64,000 nt of DNA from Bacteroidota bacterium (GCA_016708785.1 JADJFC010000005.1:186001-250000); one strand, 5' to 3'; counted from the first letter of the stretch, positions 1-11,391 are shown. The notes: a model not told the origin generated them from the letters alone. Translations and numbers: made by a program.

Positions 1-1639
1 ACCAACAGAATTTACAAAGGCATAAGTGGATTTCCAAAGCGTAGTGAGAGTGAGTATGACACATTTGGTGTTGGACATTCATCCACTTCGATTTCTGCTG
101 CACTTGGAATGGCTGTTGCATCACGATTGAAAGGCGATAAAAATCGTCAACACATTGCTGTGATCGGTGATGGAGCAATGACTGCCGGACTTAGCATTCG
201 AGGCAATGAATCATGCCGGAGTAGAAAATTCAAATCTGCTTGTTGTGTTGAACGACAATTGCATGAGCATCGATCCAAATGTTGGTGCTTTGAAAGAATA
301 CTTAACGGACATCACTGTTTCGCATACATACAACAAAGTAAAAGATGAAGTCTGGAAGTTGTTAGGGAAGATCAGCAAGTTCGGTCCGAATGCACAAGAG
401 ATCGCTTCGAAAGTTGAGAATGCAGTCAAGATGACTTTATTAAAACAAAGTAATTTATTCGAGTCACTTCGCTTTCGTTATTTCGGTCCTGTTGATGGAC
501 ATGATGTAAATCGTTTGGTGAAAGTGATGAATGATTTAAAAGACATTCCCGGTCCAAAGATTCTTCACGTTCTAACAGTAAAAGGAAAAGGCTATGATCT
601 TGCAGAGAAGGATCAAACTAAATGGCATTCACCCGGATTGTTCGATAAGATCAGTGGAGAAATAATAAAACCTGTTGTCAATAGTCCTCAGCCACCAAAG
701 TATCAGGATGTTTTTGGAAATACCATTGTAGAACTGGCAGAGAAGAATCAAAAAATTGTTGGTGTTACTCCGGCTATGCCAAGTGGATGTTCATTGAACA
801 TTATGATGAAATCAATGCCCGATCGTGCATTTGATGTAGGAATTGCAGAACAGCATGCTGTAACTTTTTCAGCAGGAATGGCAACGCAGGGATTGATTCC
901 GTTTTGCAATATTTATTCTTCATTCATGCAGCGCGCTTATGATCAGGTTGTGCATGATGTTGCATTGCAAAATCTGCATGTTGTATTTTGTCTTGATCGC
1001 GGCGGATTAGCAGGAGCAGATGGACCAACACATCATGGTGCATTTGATATTGCATTCATGCGTTGCATTCCAAACATGATCGTTTCTGCACCGATGAATG
1101 AACAGGAGTTACGTAACTTAATGTATACTGCACAGCTTCCTGAAACAAATGCGCCATTTTCCATTCGTTATCCGCGTGGAAATGGTGTTATGCTCGATTG
1201 GAAAACACCGTTTGAAAAACTTCCAATTGGTAAAGGTCGTATGGTACGAGATGGAGAAGAAGTTGCAATTTTAACGTTAGGCCATCCCGGAAATTTTGCT
1301 GTGAAAGCTTGTGCTGATCTTGAGAAGGAAGGATTGCTACCCGCACATTTTGATATGCGTTATGCAAAACCTCTTGACGAGGAATTGCTTCACGATATTT
1401 TTTCTCGTTTCAAAAAAATAATCACTGTTGAAGATGGTTGTTTAATGGGTGGCTTTGGAAGTGCAATTGGAGAATTTATGATGAATAATAATTATTCAGC
1501 TCGCGTCACTCGTCTTGGTATTCCTGATCAGTTTATTGATCATGGGGAGCAAAAGGAACTTTACGATGAATGTCACTTTGATGCAAATGCCATTAAAGAT
1601 GCAGTTCGTCAAGCCATCGGGGAAGCTGTTTTAGTCTAG
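1..1639 (+). CDS. dxs: 1-deoxy-D-xylulose-5-phosphate synthase, 5'-truncated, one frameshift
   Basis: Makes 1-deoxy-D-xylulose 5-phosphate from pyruvate and glyceraldehyde 3-phosphate with thiamine diphosphate, the first step of the MEP isoprenoid pathway in the cytoplasm. The beginning lies outside the window. Visible landmarks are the TPP-binding stretch beginning GDGAMTAGL, then LNDNCMSIDPN, FGPVDGHD, TVKGKGYDLAE, the transketolase pyrimidine-domain signature FDVGIAEQHAVTFSAG and DRGGLAGADGPTHHGAFD. One extra A at about position 193 shifts the frame after GGACTT; removing it joins AGL directly to AFEAMNHAG. As the gene is normally essential and the rest is intact, the shift is probably a sequencing error. 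A hairpin terminator follows. Identification is secure. Confidence 0.95.
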
Positions 1640-1667
1640 AGTATCGATCAAACTATTTTCAAATATC

Positions 1668-1700
1668 AAAAGGAGGAAATGCAAGATTTTCTCCTTTTTT
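1668..1700 (+). terminator. Rho-independent terminator after dxs
   Basis: The stem AAAAGGAG pairs with CTCCTTTT around a loop of about 15 bases and is followed by T-rich sequence, 29 bases after the dxs stop. Read directly from the sequence. Confidence 0.8.
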
Positions 1701-1860
1701 GTTTTATAAATGGCCATTGGGACTCCATTTTAACTTTTTATACAAATGATACTATTAAAGTCCATGTAGGGATTTGCACTAGATTGAATTAACATTAAGT
1801 GCATTTTTCATAGAAGGAGAATGAGTTAAAGTCTGTTGTGGGCTTACAAATGATCGTATT

Positions 1861-4163
1861 ATGAAAAAATATTTCGGCGTTCTCGCCATTTTATTGCTAT
1901 TGGCTGAAATTGCTTCGGCGCAATATGTCTTGAATTCATCTTCTAACGGAACAACTGTGAATACCTGTTCAGGTACATTTTATGATTCAGGTGGGAGTGG
2001 AAGCAATTATGGAAATAATCAGAATTATACCATTACATTTTGTGCTACAGCAGGATGTATGATGGCCGACTTCACAGCCTTCAATACTCAGCCGGGAACG
2101 ATGTTCTTTCCGTTTATGACGGATCGAATACACCTGCACCATTGCTTGGAACTTTTCCCGAAATAATGTTCCTGCAGATTTGATCGCATCAAGTGGTTGT
2201 CTTACGTTTAAATTTGTTAGTAATAATTCACAATCAAAACCGGATGGGCAATTTCACTTTCATGCGTAACATGTAATTCATCTTACAACATGAATAATAC
2301 CTCTGTTAGTACATGCGATGCAAATTTCTATGACAGTGGTGGTCCTGCAGGGCAATACAACCATAATGAAAATTTTGTTAAAACATTTACATCAAATAAC
2401 AGCACATGTTTGCAAGTTGAATTTACTTCCTTTTCAACACAATCAGAAAAGATACATTGACAATATTTGATGGCTCTTCGACATCTGCAACAAGAATTGT
2501 GTATGGAGTGGCTCAACAAAACCACCACGTATTATTTCTACGACAGGAAGTTTGACTTTCAGATTTAAAACAGATGGAAGTAATAGAAGCAATGGTTGGG
2601 CGGCAATTGTATCTTGTGTTGCATGTCCTACTGTACCTGAAGCGACAGCAGATTACACTCATCCTACCTCAGGAATTGCAGGAAGTTTTGCAGGGTCACA
2701 AATGGTAAATGATTGTGGGGTTACATACACAGACAATGGTGGAGTTAGTTCGAATTATTCAAATGATATTGGAAATATTTATCGCACGTTTTGCCCTACA
2801 ACAGGTGGAACTGCTGTGCGCGTATCGTTCTGGTCATTATCTACTCAATCAGGTGTTGATGAACTTTCTGTATTGAATGGAGCAACACAAAATAGTCCGC
2901 AATTTACCGGAGGCTCAACATGGAGTGGGAACTATTCTTCCTATACTGCTTGTTTAGCAGCAGGAATGGGGCCATATGTTTCGACAGATCAAAGTGGATG
3001 TCTGACATTCCGTTTTATTCTAACTCAAGTACCAGCGCAGCGGGTTGGGTAACAACATTAGATTGTGTACCATTTCCTTCCAGCACCTGTAGGAACTGAA
3101 AACTTCGATTGCATACGTGCTACAGGAGTATGTAGCAATCAATCGATCATTGACGCAAGTTTTGGACCCGGTTTATCCTCTGATATTACTGATGGTTGTA
3201 TTCCAACAGAAAATTATACCAATTGGTATGCAATTAAGGTATCAGCAGGAGGGAAGATTGGGTTTAATCTGATTCCAAATACAACAAGCGACGATTATGA
3301 TTTTGCCTTATATGGACCCTATCCAAATTGTGGCGCATTAGGTTCACCAATTCGTTGTTCTTATGCAGCAAACTGGGCATCATTTCCTAATACAGGAATG
3401 AATTCAACTTTGAACGCATCTACAAATACAGGTACTGGAAATAATGGTAGTGATTTAACAGAAGGAGCTGATGGCAACGGTTTTACCGATGAATTAGCAG
3501 TAAACACCGGTGAAACTTATTTGGTTGTTATCAGCAAATGGAGTCCTGGTGGAAATGGATTTGCATTGAATTGGAATCTGACGGATGGAGCATCACTCGA
3601 TTGTGATCTGCCATTACCTGTCGAATTACTAACGTTTAATGCAGAACCTGAAAATTCTTCGTCCGTTTGAGTTGGATAACTGCAACAGAAATCAACAACG
3701 ACTACTTTGATATTGAAAGAAGTTCGAATGGGATTGAGTTTACTGCAATCCATAAAATGAAAGGTGGAGGAAATAGCACACAGATGCTTGATTATAACTT
3801 ACCGATTATGAACCTCTTCAAGGAGTTTCTTATTACAGACTGAAGCAAGTAGATTTTGACGGTAAATTTACATACTCAGACATCTTGCCGGTTAAATTTT
3901 CAGTTTCTAAACAATTATGTACAATTCAGCCAAATCCATCGACAGACAAAGTTGAAGCGGTTTTATATACAGCACAAGAAAAGTCATAACGGTTAGATTA
4001 ATCAGCTCAATGGGTTCGCAAGTATTTGAAAAGGATGGCCTGTTCATGAAGGGATCAATAGATTACCGATAGATGCTGCACAGTTTGCAAAAGGTGTCTA
4101 TTTTGTAACACTGGAAAATGGCCCGAAGTTTCTAAACCAAGACTTGTAAAGAGTAATCGTTGA
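1861..4163 (+). CDS. Secreted CUB-repeat protein with T9SS type A sorting domain, multiply frameshifted
   Basis: A signal peptide (MKKYFGVLAILLLLAEIASA) is followed by three CUB-like modules that each start with a Cys-containing strand and a YDSGG-type turn: NTCSGTFYDSGG near 1950, STCDANFYDSGG near 2310 and NDCGVTYTDNGG near 2710. Next comes a domain with DDYDFALYGPY (about 3290) and a C-terminal part with LPVELLTFNAE, ATEINNDYFDIERSSNG, YYRLKQVDFDGK and IQPNPSTDKV, the classic layout before a T9SS type A sorting domain. The protein should be exported through the outer membrane by T9SS; adhesion or glycan binding is only a guess. At least eight indels break the frame, the densest cluster in the window, so decay cannot be excluded. 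The stop at 4161-4163 assumes a final frame correction; the uncorrected frame ends at 4149. Confidence 0.75.
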
Positions 4164-4187
4164 CTTCCGGTTTAACCGAGAAGTCAC

Positions 4188-6036
4188 TTGAAAAAAACAC
4201 TCTTACATTATTTGAAGATCACATTGTTTTATGTGATCTTTTTTTCGTTGTGGCGATTAATTTTCCTTATCGTAAATATTCCTGAAGATGGAAGTGTCCA
4301 CTGGAAAGACACATTGCCCTCTTTTTTCTATGGACTACGAATGGATATTTCCATGTCCTGTTATTTGCTTGTCCCAACATTATTGCTGAACCTAATCTTT
4401 TATGTTTATCCCAAAAAGATCATCAATCAAATTGATTTTTTCATTCATGCTTTTGTCATTATAGTTATCAGTCATGTCGTCGCGGGAAATGCCGTGCTCT
4501 ATCATTTCTGGAATTCAATGATCAATTTCAGGGCAGTTTCTTATTTGGTTGATCCTACTGAAGTCTTTACTTTTTAACATTGATTCAATCTATTGTTGTC
4601 ATCATTGGAATGATCATTCTCCTTCAGGTAGCATATTATTGTTCCGTAATTTGCATATCAGCCATTTGAGAAAACTGATTCAAATGCCATTATAAAATTT
4701 GGCTCGCTTGTCATTTCAGCCGACTAATTGTATTGGAATCCGCGGAGGTGTTCAAATGTTGCCAATGAATGAGAGTCTGGTCTACTATTCTAAGAACAAT
4801 TTTCTTAATCAATCGGCCGTAAATCCGGTTTGGCATTTGACATACGATATCTATACGGCAGGATTGTCAATCTCGAACCCATTTCAAAAGATCCCTGATG
4901 ACAAGGCAGATCCTATTGTCGACAAATTACTTCAAGTCTCCTATGAGACCTTCCCGCAAGTATTGACAAATCAGCGTCCGAATATTGTGATGATCATTCT
5001 TGAAAGTTTTACTGCTGATGTTGTGGCCTCATTAGGTGGCGATAAACGGACAGATCCTAATCTTGAAAAAATGATCAGTGAAGGGATCTTCTTCGATTCA
5101 ATTTACTCGAGTGGCACACGGACTGATCAGGGAATTGTATCAGTGTTGAATGGATGGCCGCAACGCCATATCATTCTATTATGCGATCGAGTGAGAAGTC
5201 AATGCGATTGCCATCATTGGTAAAGACCTTGGCCTTGGTAAAATTATACGACATCGTTTTATTATGGTGGCGAAGGTAATTTTCAAATCTTGATGCATAT
5301 TTGTGACGCAGAAATTCAACAAGATCATCAGCAATGATAATTTCGATCCGAAACTTGGACAAAGCAGATGGGGAGTAGCCGATGAATTTTTATTTGACAA
5401 ACATTTTCTTGAGATCTCAAAAAGCAAAGAACCGTTTTTTACGACATTAATGACGCTGAGTAATCACGAACCATTTGATGTTCCCGGTGAGGTGAGAATT
5501 ACAGGAGAAAGTGAAGCCAACAAGTTCAGAAATTCCGCAGCCTATACCGATGCTTGTCTGGGTGATTATCTAAAAAGGCAGCAACAATGCCATGGTATGC
5601 CAATACACTTTTTGTTGTTGTAGCCGATCACGGACATCGTTTGCCTATGCAGCGATTGATCCTTGATCCGGAGAGTAGAAGAATTCCGCTATTGTTTTTC
5701 GGTGAAGTAATAAAACCGGAGTACCGCGGAATGAAGATCCATAAAGCAGGAGGACATCATGACATTCCATCTACGATCCTTTACCAGATGGCATTGAATG
5801 CATCAGCCTATCAGTGGAGTAAAAATCTTTTGAATCCGCTTACGCCATCGTACGCATTTTATCAGTTCGAAGAAACATTCGGTTACATCGAAGATACGAA
5901 GTGGGCTGTTTATTCATACAATACAGAAACAGTAATTAATCATTCGCATCCTCTGACGACGCCGGAAATGGATTCTCTTTTAATAAAAGGGCAATCGTAT
6001 ATGCAGAGGTTGTATGCGCAGTATCAGAAGCATTGA
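4188..6036 (+). CDS. LtaS/MdoB-like membrane sulfatase-fold transferase, frameshifted
   Basis: Alkaline-phosphatase-superfamily membrane enzyme of the lipoteichoic-acid-synthase type. The N-terminal third holds several hydrophobic helices (residues about 8-30, 60-80, 90-115 and more after the first break). The globular part has the family hallmarks PNIVMIILESFTADV (metal and nucleophile region), SSGTRTDQGIVSVLNGWP and VVVADHGHRLP (metal-binding Asp-His). In Gram-negatives such proteins move phosphoglycerol or phosphoethanolamine onto envelope glycans or lipids; the substrate here is unknown. The start is a TTG at 4188, the only plausible initiator before the first helix. At least five indels between 4570 and 5600 split the gene into four readable pieces in three frames. 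Confidence 0.85.
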
Positions 6037-6255
6037 TTGACTAGATTCTTTGTCTTTTGTCTTTGAAATTTTCGAATTAGATTTTAATTGATAGGTAAAA
6101 CTGGATAATTAATGCGGTGTTTTATATGCTATAAAGTGATAGAGTGTGTTTTGTTTGATGGTTTTGGTGATAAGAGAAATCCTACTTTTGTTAAAAAAAT
6201 TATTTATTGATCAATTAACTTGGAAAAGTATTTTAGTGTTTTCTGCATATACAAT

Positions 6256-6298
6256 GTTTGAATCAGGATTTTCGTGATTTATGGATTTTCATGATTTT
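6256..6298. repeat. Left inverted repeat flanking the GxxExxY gene
   Basis: AT-rich sequence containing GTTTGAATCAGGATTT and ATGGATTTTC. Its relative occurs in opposite orientation at 6821-6869. Otherwise the 334-base gap 6037-6370 holds no gene that I can see. Confidence 0.6.
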
Positions 6299-6370
6299 AT
6301 TGTAGTTGATCAAAAATAAATTAGAAATTTTAGGGCGGAAATTGGCTACTTAAAATTAAATTTAAATAAA

Positions 6371-6794
6371 ATGACACTTGATCAATTAACATATATCGTA
6401 AATGGGTGTGCTATGAAGGTTCACAATACTCTGGGAAACGGATTTCAAGAAGTGATCTATCAACGGTGTCTGGCCATTGAATTGAGAAAAGCGGGCTGAA
6501 ATTTAAAAGAGAATTTGAACAGGTGATTTTATATGAAGGTAGGGATGTCGGCACCCGAAGAGCGGATTTCGTGATAGAGGATAAAATAATTGTTGAGATA
6601 AAAGCGGTAATCAATCTTGAGAATGTACATTTAGCGCAAGCAAAAACTATGTAGTTGCCTATGACTTTCCAATTGGTCTCTTGATTAATTTTGGTGCTAC
6701 CAGTCTTCAGTTTAAAAAGATCTTCAACGCAAAATATAACAATCAACTGCCTCACGCACCTCGCCCACAGCCTCATTCACCATCAAATCCATAA
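6371..6794 (+). CDS. GxxExxY protein (PD-(D/E)XK nuclease-like), two frameshifts
   Basis: Once two one-base gaps are bridged (near 6499 and near 6648) the reading runs MTLDQLTYIVNGCAMKVHNT, then GNGFQEVIYQRCLAIELRKAG, LKFKREFEQVILYEG, RRADFVIEDKIIVEIKAV, QAKNYVVAYDF and GLLINFGATSLQFKKIFNAK. The GNGFQEVIY element gives the family its name, and the DFVIEDKIIVEIK stretch supplies the D...ExK arrangement of PD-(D/E)XK nucleases. The biochemical role of the family is not settled. About 140 residues, with a tail past the usual end that runs into repeat sequence. The gene sits alone between inverted repeats, which suggests it may move as a unit. Family assignment is firm; function is inference. Confidence 0.85.
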
Positions 6795-6820
6795 ATCCTG
6801 TCACAAACAACCTATACCAC

Positions 6821-6869
6821 CAATCCCTGAAAATTCTGAAAATCCATAAATCCCGGATTCAAAGTTTGT
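6821..6869. repeat. Right inverted repeat flanking the GxxExxY gene
   Basis: Contains GAAAATCCATAAATC and CGGATTCAAAGTTTG. On the minus strand this reads CAAACTTTGAATCC followed by ATTTATGGATTTTC, an imperfect match to the left copy at 6256-6298. Confidence 0.6.
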
Positions 6870-6892
6870 TTATCCCATCAAACCACCAATCA

Positions 6893-8226
6893 CTACTCCT
6901 CCAACACAAACGACTCCATAAACTTCGTAGTATAATTCCCCTTACGGAAATCTTCATTACGCATCAATTGCTGATGAAAAGGAATGGTAGTCTTTACACC
7001 TTCAACAACGAATTCGCTCAATGCGCGTTCCATAGTGTTGATGGCTTCTTGGCGTGATTGAGCAACAGTAATCAATTTAGCGATCATTGAATCGTAATTT
7101 GCCGGAATGATATAGCCTGCATAAATATGTGAGTCAACACGAACACCATGACCACCCGGTACGTGAAGTACGGTGATCTTGCCCGGTGATGGACGGAAAT
7201 TGTTATATGGATCTTCTGCATTGATCCGACATTCGATGGCATGGAGATTCGGGAAATAATTTTTTCCTGAGATCGGCATACCTGCAGCAATTTTTATTTG
7301 TTCTTTGATAAGGTCGTAGTTGATCACCTCTTCTGTAACAGGATGTTCTACTTGAATACGAGTATTCATTTCCATGAAATAGAAGTTGCGATGTTTGTCA
7401 ACCAGAAATTCTACAGTACCTACTCTTTCGTAACTCACAGCTAATGCAGCTTTGATAGCAGCATCACCCATGGCTTCACGCAATTCAGGCGTCATAAAAG
7501 GAGATGGCGTTTCTTCTGTAAGTTTCTGGTGACGACGTTGAATAGAGCAGTCACGTTCACAGTGACAAGCTTTGCCGTATTGATCACCGCAATTTGAATT
7601 TCAATATGTCTTGGTCTTCAATGTATTTTTCAAGATACATTCCATCGTTACCAAATGCAGCACCTGCTTCCTGACGAGCAGAATCCCAAAGTGCTTCGAA
7701 ATCTTCCGGCTTCCAAATGATTCGCATTCCGCGACCACCACCACCGGCAGTAGCTTTGATGATGACAGGATAACCGATCTTCTTTGCTGTCTTTAATCCT
7801 TCTTTAGATCGGTAAGTAAACCTTCGCTTCCGGGAATAGTAGGAACGCCGGCTTTTTCATTGTATCTTTGCATTCGACTTATCGCTCCATCTGATCGATC
7901 TGTTCAGGAGTGGCACTGATAAATTTCACACCATGCTCTTTACAGATCTGACTGAATTTAGAATTTTCAGAAAGGAAACCATAACCCGGGTGAATAGCGT
8001 CAGCGTTTGTGATTTCCGCTGCAGCCATTATACTAGGAATATTTAAATAGGAATCTTTGCTTGGTGGCGGACCGATACACACTGCTTCGTCAGCAAATCT
8101 TACATGCAAACTATCTTTATCCGCAGTTGAATAAACAGCAACCGTTTTTATACCCATTTCCTTGCATGTGCGAATAATTCGCAAAGCAATTTCACCACGG
8201 TTAGCAATTAATATTTTCTTGAACAT
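6893..8226 (-). CDS. accC: Acetyl-CoA carboxylase biotin carboxylase, frameshifted
   Basis: ATP-grasp subunit that carboxylates biotin on AccB, the first half-reaction of malonyl-CoA synthesis. The N-terminus MFKKILIANRGEIALRIIRT and HPGYGFLSENSKFSQ are typical of biotin carboxylase. The ATP-grasp glycine loop (KATAGGGGRGMRI) is readable near 7730, and FMEMNTRIQVEHPVTEEV, the catalytic segment, lies near 7350. The corrected length is about 445 residues, normal for the family. At least four one-base losses lie between 7590 and 7885; the flanks read cleanly, so sequencing error is the likely cause. It is last in the yceD-rpmF-plsX-fabH-accB-accC order, about 100 bases behind accB. Confidence 0.95.
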
Positions 8227-8324
8227 AGAGTTGATTCAAATAAGTGGGAGAGATAACTGATAAAATATTTGCCTAAGCCTTATAAAAAGTTGAAAGCAAC
8301 AGAAATTTATCAATTACATTTTTA

Positions 8325-8816
8325 TCAGCTAGGGTCTACTAAGAAGAGTGGTTGATCATATTCAACCGGAGTTGAATTGTCAACTAACACCTTCACGATT
8401 TTACCTGTAACTTCAGATTCAATTTCGTTGAATAATTTCATCGCTTCAATGATGCAAAGAACGCTTCCCGCTTTGATCTCATCACCGACATTCACAAACA
8501 CCGGTTTGTCAGGTGAAGGAGTACGATAGAACGTACCGATCATTGGTGATTTGATGGTGATGTATTTTGACTCATCAGCACCACCTTTTGGTTTTTCTGC
8601 CGCAGGAGGTGCGACAGGAGCAGAAGCTGAAACTTGATTTGCTGCAACAGGAGCAGCAGCAAAATGCTGCACATGTGTAGTTGGAGCAGAGGCCATCATC
8701 ATTTGTCCATGCGTTGTTCGGATTGTAATCTTGAGATCTTTTTGCTCAAGACTTACTTCAGCTACACCACTATTCTGTACAAATTTTATTAGGCTTTCGA
8801 TGTCTTTAATATTCAT
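8325..8816 (-). CDS. accB: Acetyl-CoA carboxylase biotin carboxyl carrier protein
   Basis: Carries biotin between the carboxylase (AccC) and carboxyltransferase half-sites of acetyl-CoA carboxylase. 163 residues: an N-terminal helical segment (MNIKDIESLIKFVQNSGVAEV), an Ala/Pro-rich linker at about 42-80, and a C-terminal biotinyl domain with IKSPMIGTFYR and the biotinylation motif EAMKLFNEIE, placing biotin on Lys127. The reading frame is intact. A Bacteroidota-type promoter lies about 110 bases upstream at 8923-8952, so accB-accC can probably be transcribed apart from fabH. Confidence 0.96.
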   Translation of the reverse strand: MNIKDIESLIKFVQNSGVAEVSLEQKDLKITIRTTHGQMMMASAPTTHVQHFAAAPVAANQVSASAPVAPPAAEKPKGGADESKYITIKSPMIGTFYRTPSPDKPVFVNVGDEIKAGSVLCIIEAMKLFNEIESEVTGKIVKVLVDNSTPVEYDQPLFLVDPS

Positions 8817-8922
8817 GGTTGGTTCTGTTGCAGGTTTTGATTTTGCAACGGGGTTTTTTGTTTCATCCTGAAATTTAATTAGTTGGGCGTAGTTATGCAG
8901 ATCCTCAAAATTTTTCGAATAC

Positions 8923-8952
8923 CAAACCTAATCTAATTTGCAAAAATATCAA
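8923..8952 (-). promoter_or_regulatory. Promoter for accB-accC
   Basis: On the minus strand TTG, a 19-base spacer and TAGGTTTG match the TTTG/TANNTTTG consensus of the Bacteroidota primary sigma factor. It lies in the 337-base fabH-accB gap, which otherwise holds only the GGTCAAAGG hairpin at 9043-9113. Confidence 0.65.
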
Positions 8953-9042
8953 AGCGGTTTTGAAGTTTTCCTTGCTAAAAAGGGTAGTTTGTTGTAAAAT
9001 GCTTAGAAATAGGGGGTTATTTGGGAAAGTTCGCAGTTTGAT

Positions 9043-9113
9043 GGTCAAAGGTCAAGGGTTAAAGGTTAATTTCGCAGAATTTACCTTTAACCCTTGACCT
9101 TTGCCCTTTGACC
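9043..9113. repeat. GGTCAAAGG hairpin repeat, copy 1
   Basis: GGTCAAAGGTCAAGGGTTAA on one arm is mirrored by TTAACCCTTGACCTTTG and CCCTTTGACC on the other, with a short loop. It follows the fabH stop and could fold as a terminator-like hairpin. The same repeat recurs at 10226, 13118, 26181 and 39636. Confidence 0.8.
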
Positions 9114-9153
9114 TTTTATAGTGGAAGTGGAAGTTTGACAGATAAGTCCAAGC

Positions 9154-10140
9154 TTAATACGCCCACTTGATCCAAATACTACCCCAAGTAAACCCGCCGC
9201 CAAATGCTGCAAGTACGATGTTATCACCTTTGTGGAGTTGCTTTTCCCATTCCCATAAACAAAGGGGAATAGTACCGCTGGTAGTGTTGCCGTATTTTTC
9301 AATGTTCAACATTACTTTTTCACTGCCTACACCCATACGTCTTGCAGTTGCATCAATGATACGTTTGTTCGCTTGATGAGGAACGAGCCATGCAACATCT
9401 TCTGCTTTGAGATTATTTTTTTCCATGATCTCAGCAGATACATCAGCCATATTCGTCACAGCAAATTTAAATACAGGTTGTCCATCCTGAAAAATATAAT
9501 GATCACCGGCATCTACTGTTGCATGTGATGCGGGCTTTACAGAACCGCCACCTTTTTGATGAAGATAAACACGGCCAGAACCATCACTTCGTAAAATGCT
9601 GTCGAGTATTCCTAATCCTTCTGTGTTTGGCTCAAGCAAAACAGCACCTGCGCCATCACCAAAGATCACGCAAGTAGAGCGATCAGAGTAATCAACGATG
9701 CTTGACATTTTATCAGCACCAACTACAACTACTTTTTATACTGACCGGATTCAATGAACTTAGAACCGGTTGCTAATGCATAAAGAAAACCTGAACATGC
9801 AGCAGAGATATCATATCCCCATGCATTCTTTGCGCCTATTTTATCGGTAATAATATTTGCAGTAGCAGGAAACTGATGATCAGGCGTTGTTGTTGCGCAG
9901 ATCAGTAATTCAATTTCTAAAGGATCGATTCCGCGCTTGCGACAAAGTTCAAGTACAGCAGGAGCAGCAAGATCAGAAGTCCCAAGGCCTTCTCCTTTAA
10001 GATCCGACGTTCTTTAATTCCGGTACGTGACATGATCCACTCATCGGTTGTATCCACCATTTTCTCCAGTTCCGCATTTGTAAGAACGTAATCCGGAACA
10101 AAACCTCCAACAGCCGTGATTGCGCAGTAATTTTCGACAT
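9154..10140 (-). CDS. fabH: 3-oxoacyl-ACP synthase III, frameshifted
   Basis: Condenses acetyl-CoA with malonyl-ACP to start each fatty acid chain. The catalytic triad is visible: Cys in AACSGFLYALATGSK (near 9800), His in WLVPHQANKRIIDATARRMG and Asn in KYGNTTSGTIPLCLWEW. The start is ATG at 10140 (MSKITA, then AITAVGGFVPDYVLTNAELE after one restored base). Single-base losses are seen near 10123, near 9995 (LKGEGLGTSDLAAP region) and near 9737 (QYKK/VVVVGADKMSS). Corrected length is about 330 residues, as expected. It lies between plsX and accB in the classic fatty-acid gene order. Confidence 0.95.
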
Positions 10141-10225
10141 GTTTATCTTATTGTAAAATGAGGGACAAATGTAGCTTTTTATTGAATTCTGCAATCTCGA
10201 ATGGTAAGTAGTAGGTCCGTTTTTT

Positions 10226-10291
10226 GGTCAAGGGTCTAGGGCAAGCAAAGGTCAGCACTTACTGAAATTCGCGCCCTTTGGACCCTTGACC
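10226..10291. repeat. GGTCAAAGG hairpin repeat, copy 2
   Basis: GGTCAAGGGTC at the left pairs with GACCCTTGACC at the right. It occupies most of the plsX-fabH gap. Confidence 0.75.
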
Positions 10292-10351
10292 GATTATTTT
10301 ACCTTATAGTTTTGTTTTTGACTTAGCCAATCAAAATTTTGGAATCGACGA

Positions 10352-11301
10352 TTAGACCGATTCCTTCGTAAACGCCCCGGCTATTTTCGAAGACAGCTTC
10401 GCGTCGATCACATTTTTAGAAAGAAGAATCATATTCTTTATCGCTTTTGCTTTACTGATGCCATGTGCGATAATAACATTTGAATTGATACCTAAAATTG
10501 GTGTTCCACCATAATCTTCAAAATCGAAACGATCGAAATACTCATCACGAATTCCGCGCTTGCGAATCATTCTATAAAAAGATTGCTTCTTTAAGAATAA
10601 CATTTCCTGTAAAGCCATCGCATACAACTACGTCCGCTTTTTCATTGAACAAGTCACGACCTTCAACGTTACCGATGAAGTTAATGCTTGTCATATTTTT
10701 TTAGAAGCTGATGAGTTTCTTTTGTAAGCAAATTTCCTTTTCTTCTTCCTCACCAATACTCATCAATCCAACAGAAGGGTTTTTTAATTGTAAGATGCTT
10801 TCAGCATAAATAGTTCCTAGTGTTGCAAACTGTGCAAGTATTTCAGGTTTGCAATCTGCTTTAACACCTACGTCAAGAAGTAATCCCCAGCCACCTTTAA
10901 ATTTAGGTAGCAATGTTGCAATCGCGGGACGAAGAATTCCGGGAATTGCTTTTACGCTGAACATAGAACCAACAAGCATTGCGCCTGTGTTTCCTGCAGA
11001 AGCGAAACTATCGATCTTGCCTTCTTTCAGCAATTGAAATCCGATAGAAATACTTGAATCCGGTTTTTGTTGAATGGCTTTTGTTGGGTGTTCAGCCATG
11101 CCGATCACTTCAGTGCAATGCACGATCGTAAATTTGATCAGCAGAAAAATTCTCCCGTTCGAAGATAGGAAGCATAGCATCTTTATCACCGATCAAAACT
11201 AGTTCAACGCTTGAAGGAAGTTCTTTACGAGCTTCAATCGAACCAAGTACTGTTTGTTCCGGCGCGAAATCGCCACCCATAATATCTATACCGATTTTCA
11301 T
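10352..11301 (-). CDS. plsX: Phosphate acyltransferase PlsX, frameshifted
   Basis: Converts acyl-ACP to acyl-phosphate, linking fatty acid synthesis to phospholipid synthesis. The N-terminus MKIGIDIMGGDFAPEQTVLG is diagnostic. Later landmarks are SFASAGNTGAMLVGSMF, LLLDVGVKADCKPE, GLMSIGEEEEKGN, NFIGNVEGRDLF, VVVCDGFTGNVILKEAE and the C-terminal FEDYGGTPILGINSNVIIAHG. Three frame breaks are apparent: near 11135, near 10730 (after GEEEEK) and near 10590. The corrected product is about 316 residues, normal length. It follows rpmF after a hairpin at 11340-11391 and precedes fabH. Confidence 0.95.
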
Positions 11302-11339
11302 CTTTGGTTATCCTTACTTAAGACTAACGAATGTAATAA

Positions 11340-11391
11340 AAATAAAAAAAAGCAGTTGAGCGGAAACAAAAAAATTCCCACAACTGCTTTT
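11340..11391 (-). terminator. Terminator or attenuator between rpmF and plsX
   Basis: AAAAGCAGTTG and CAACTGCTTTT form a perfect 11-bp stem. On the minus strand the stem is followed by a run of T. It sits between two genes of one apparent operon, so it may only partly stop transcription after yceD-rpmF. Confidence 0.75.

Noticed and set aside
6411..6776. Minus-strand 121-residue open frame
   Set aside because: It is the shadow of the GxxExxY gene on the plus strand, whose conserved motifs are clear after two one-base corrections.
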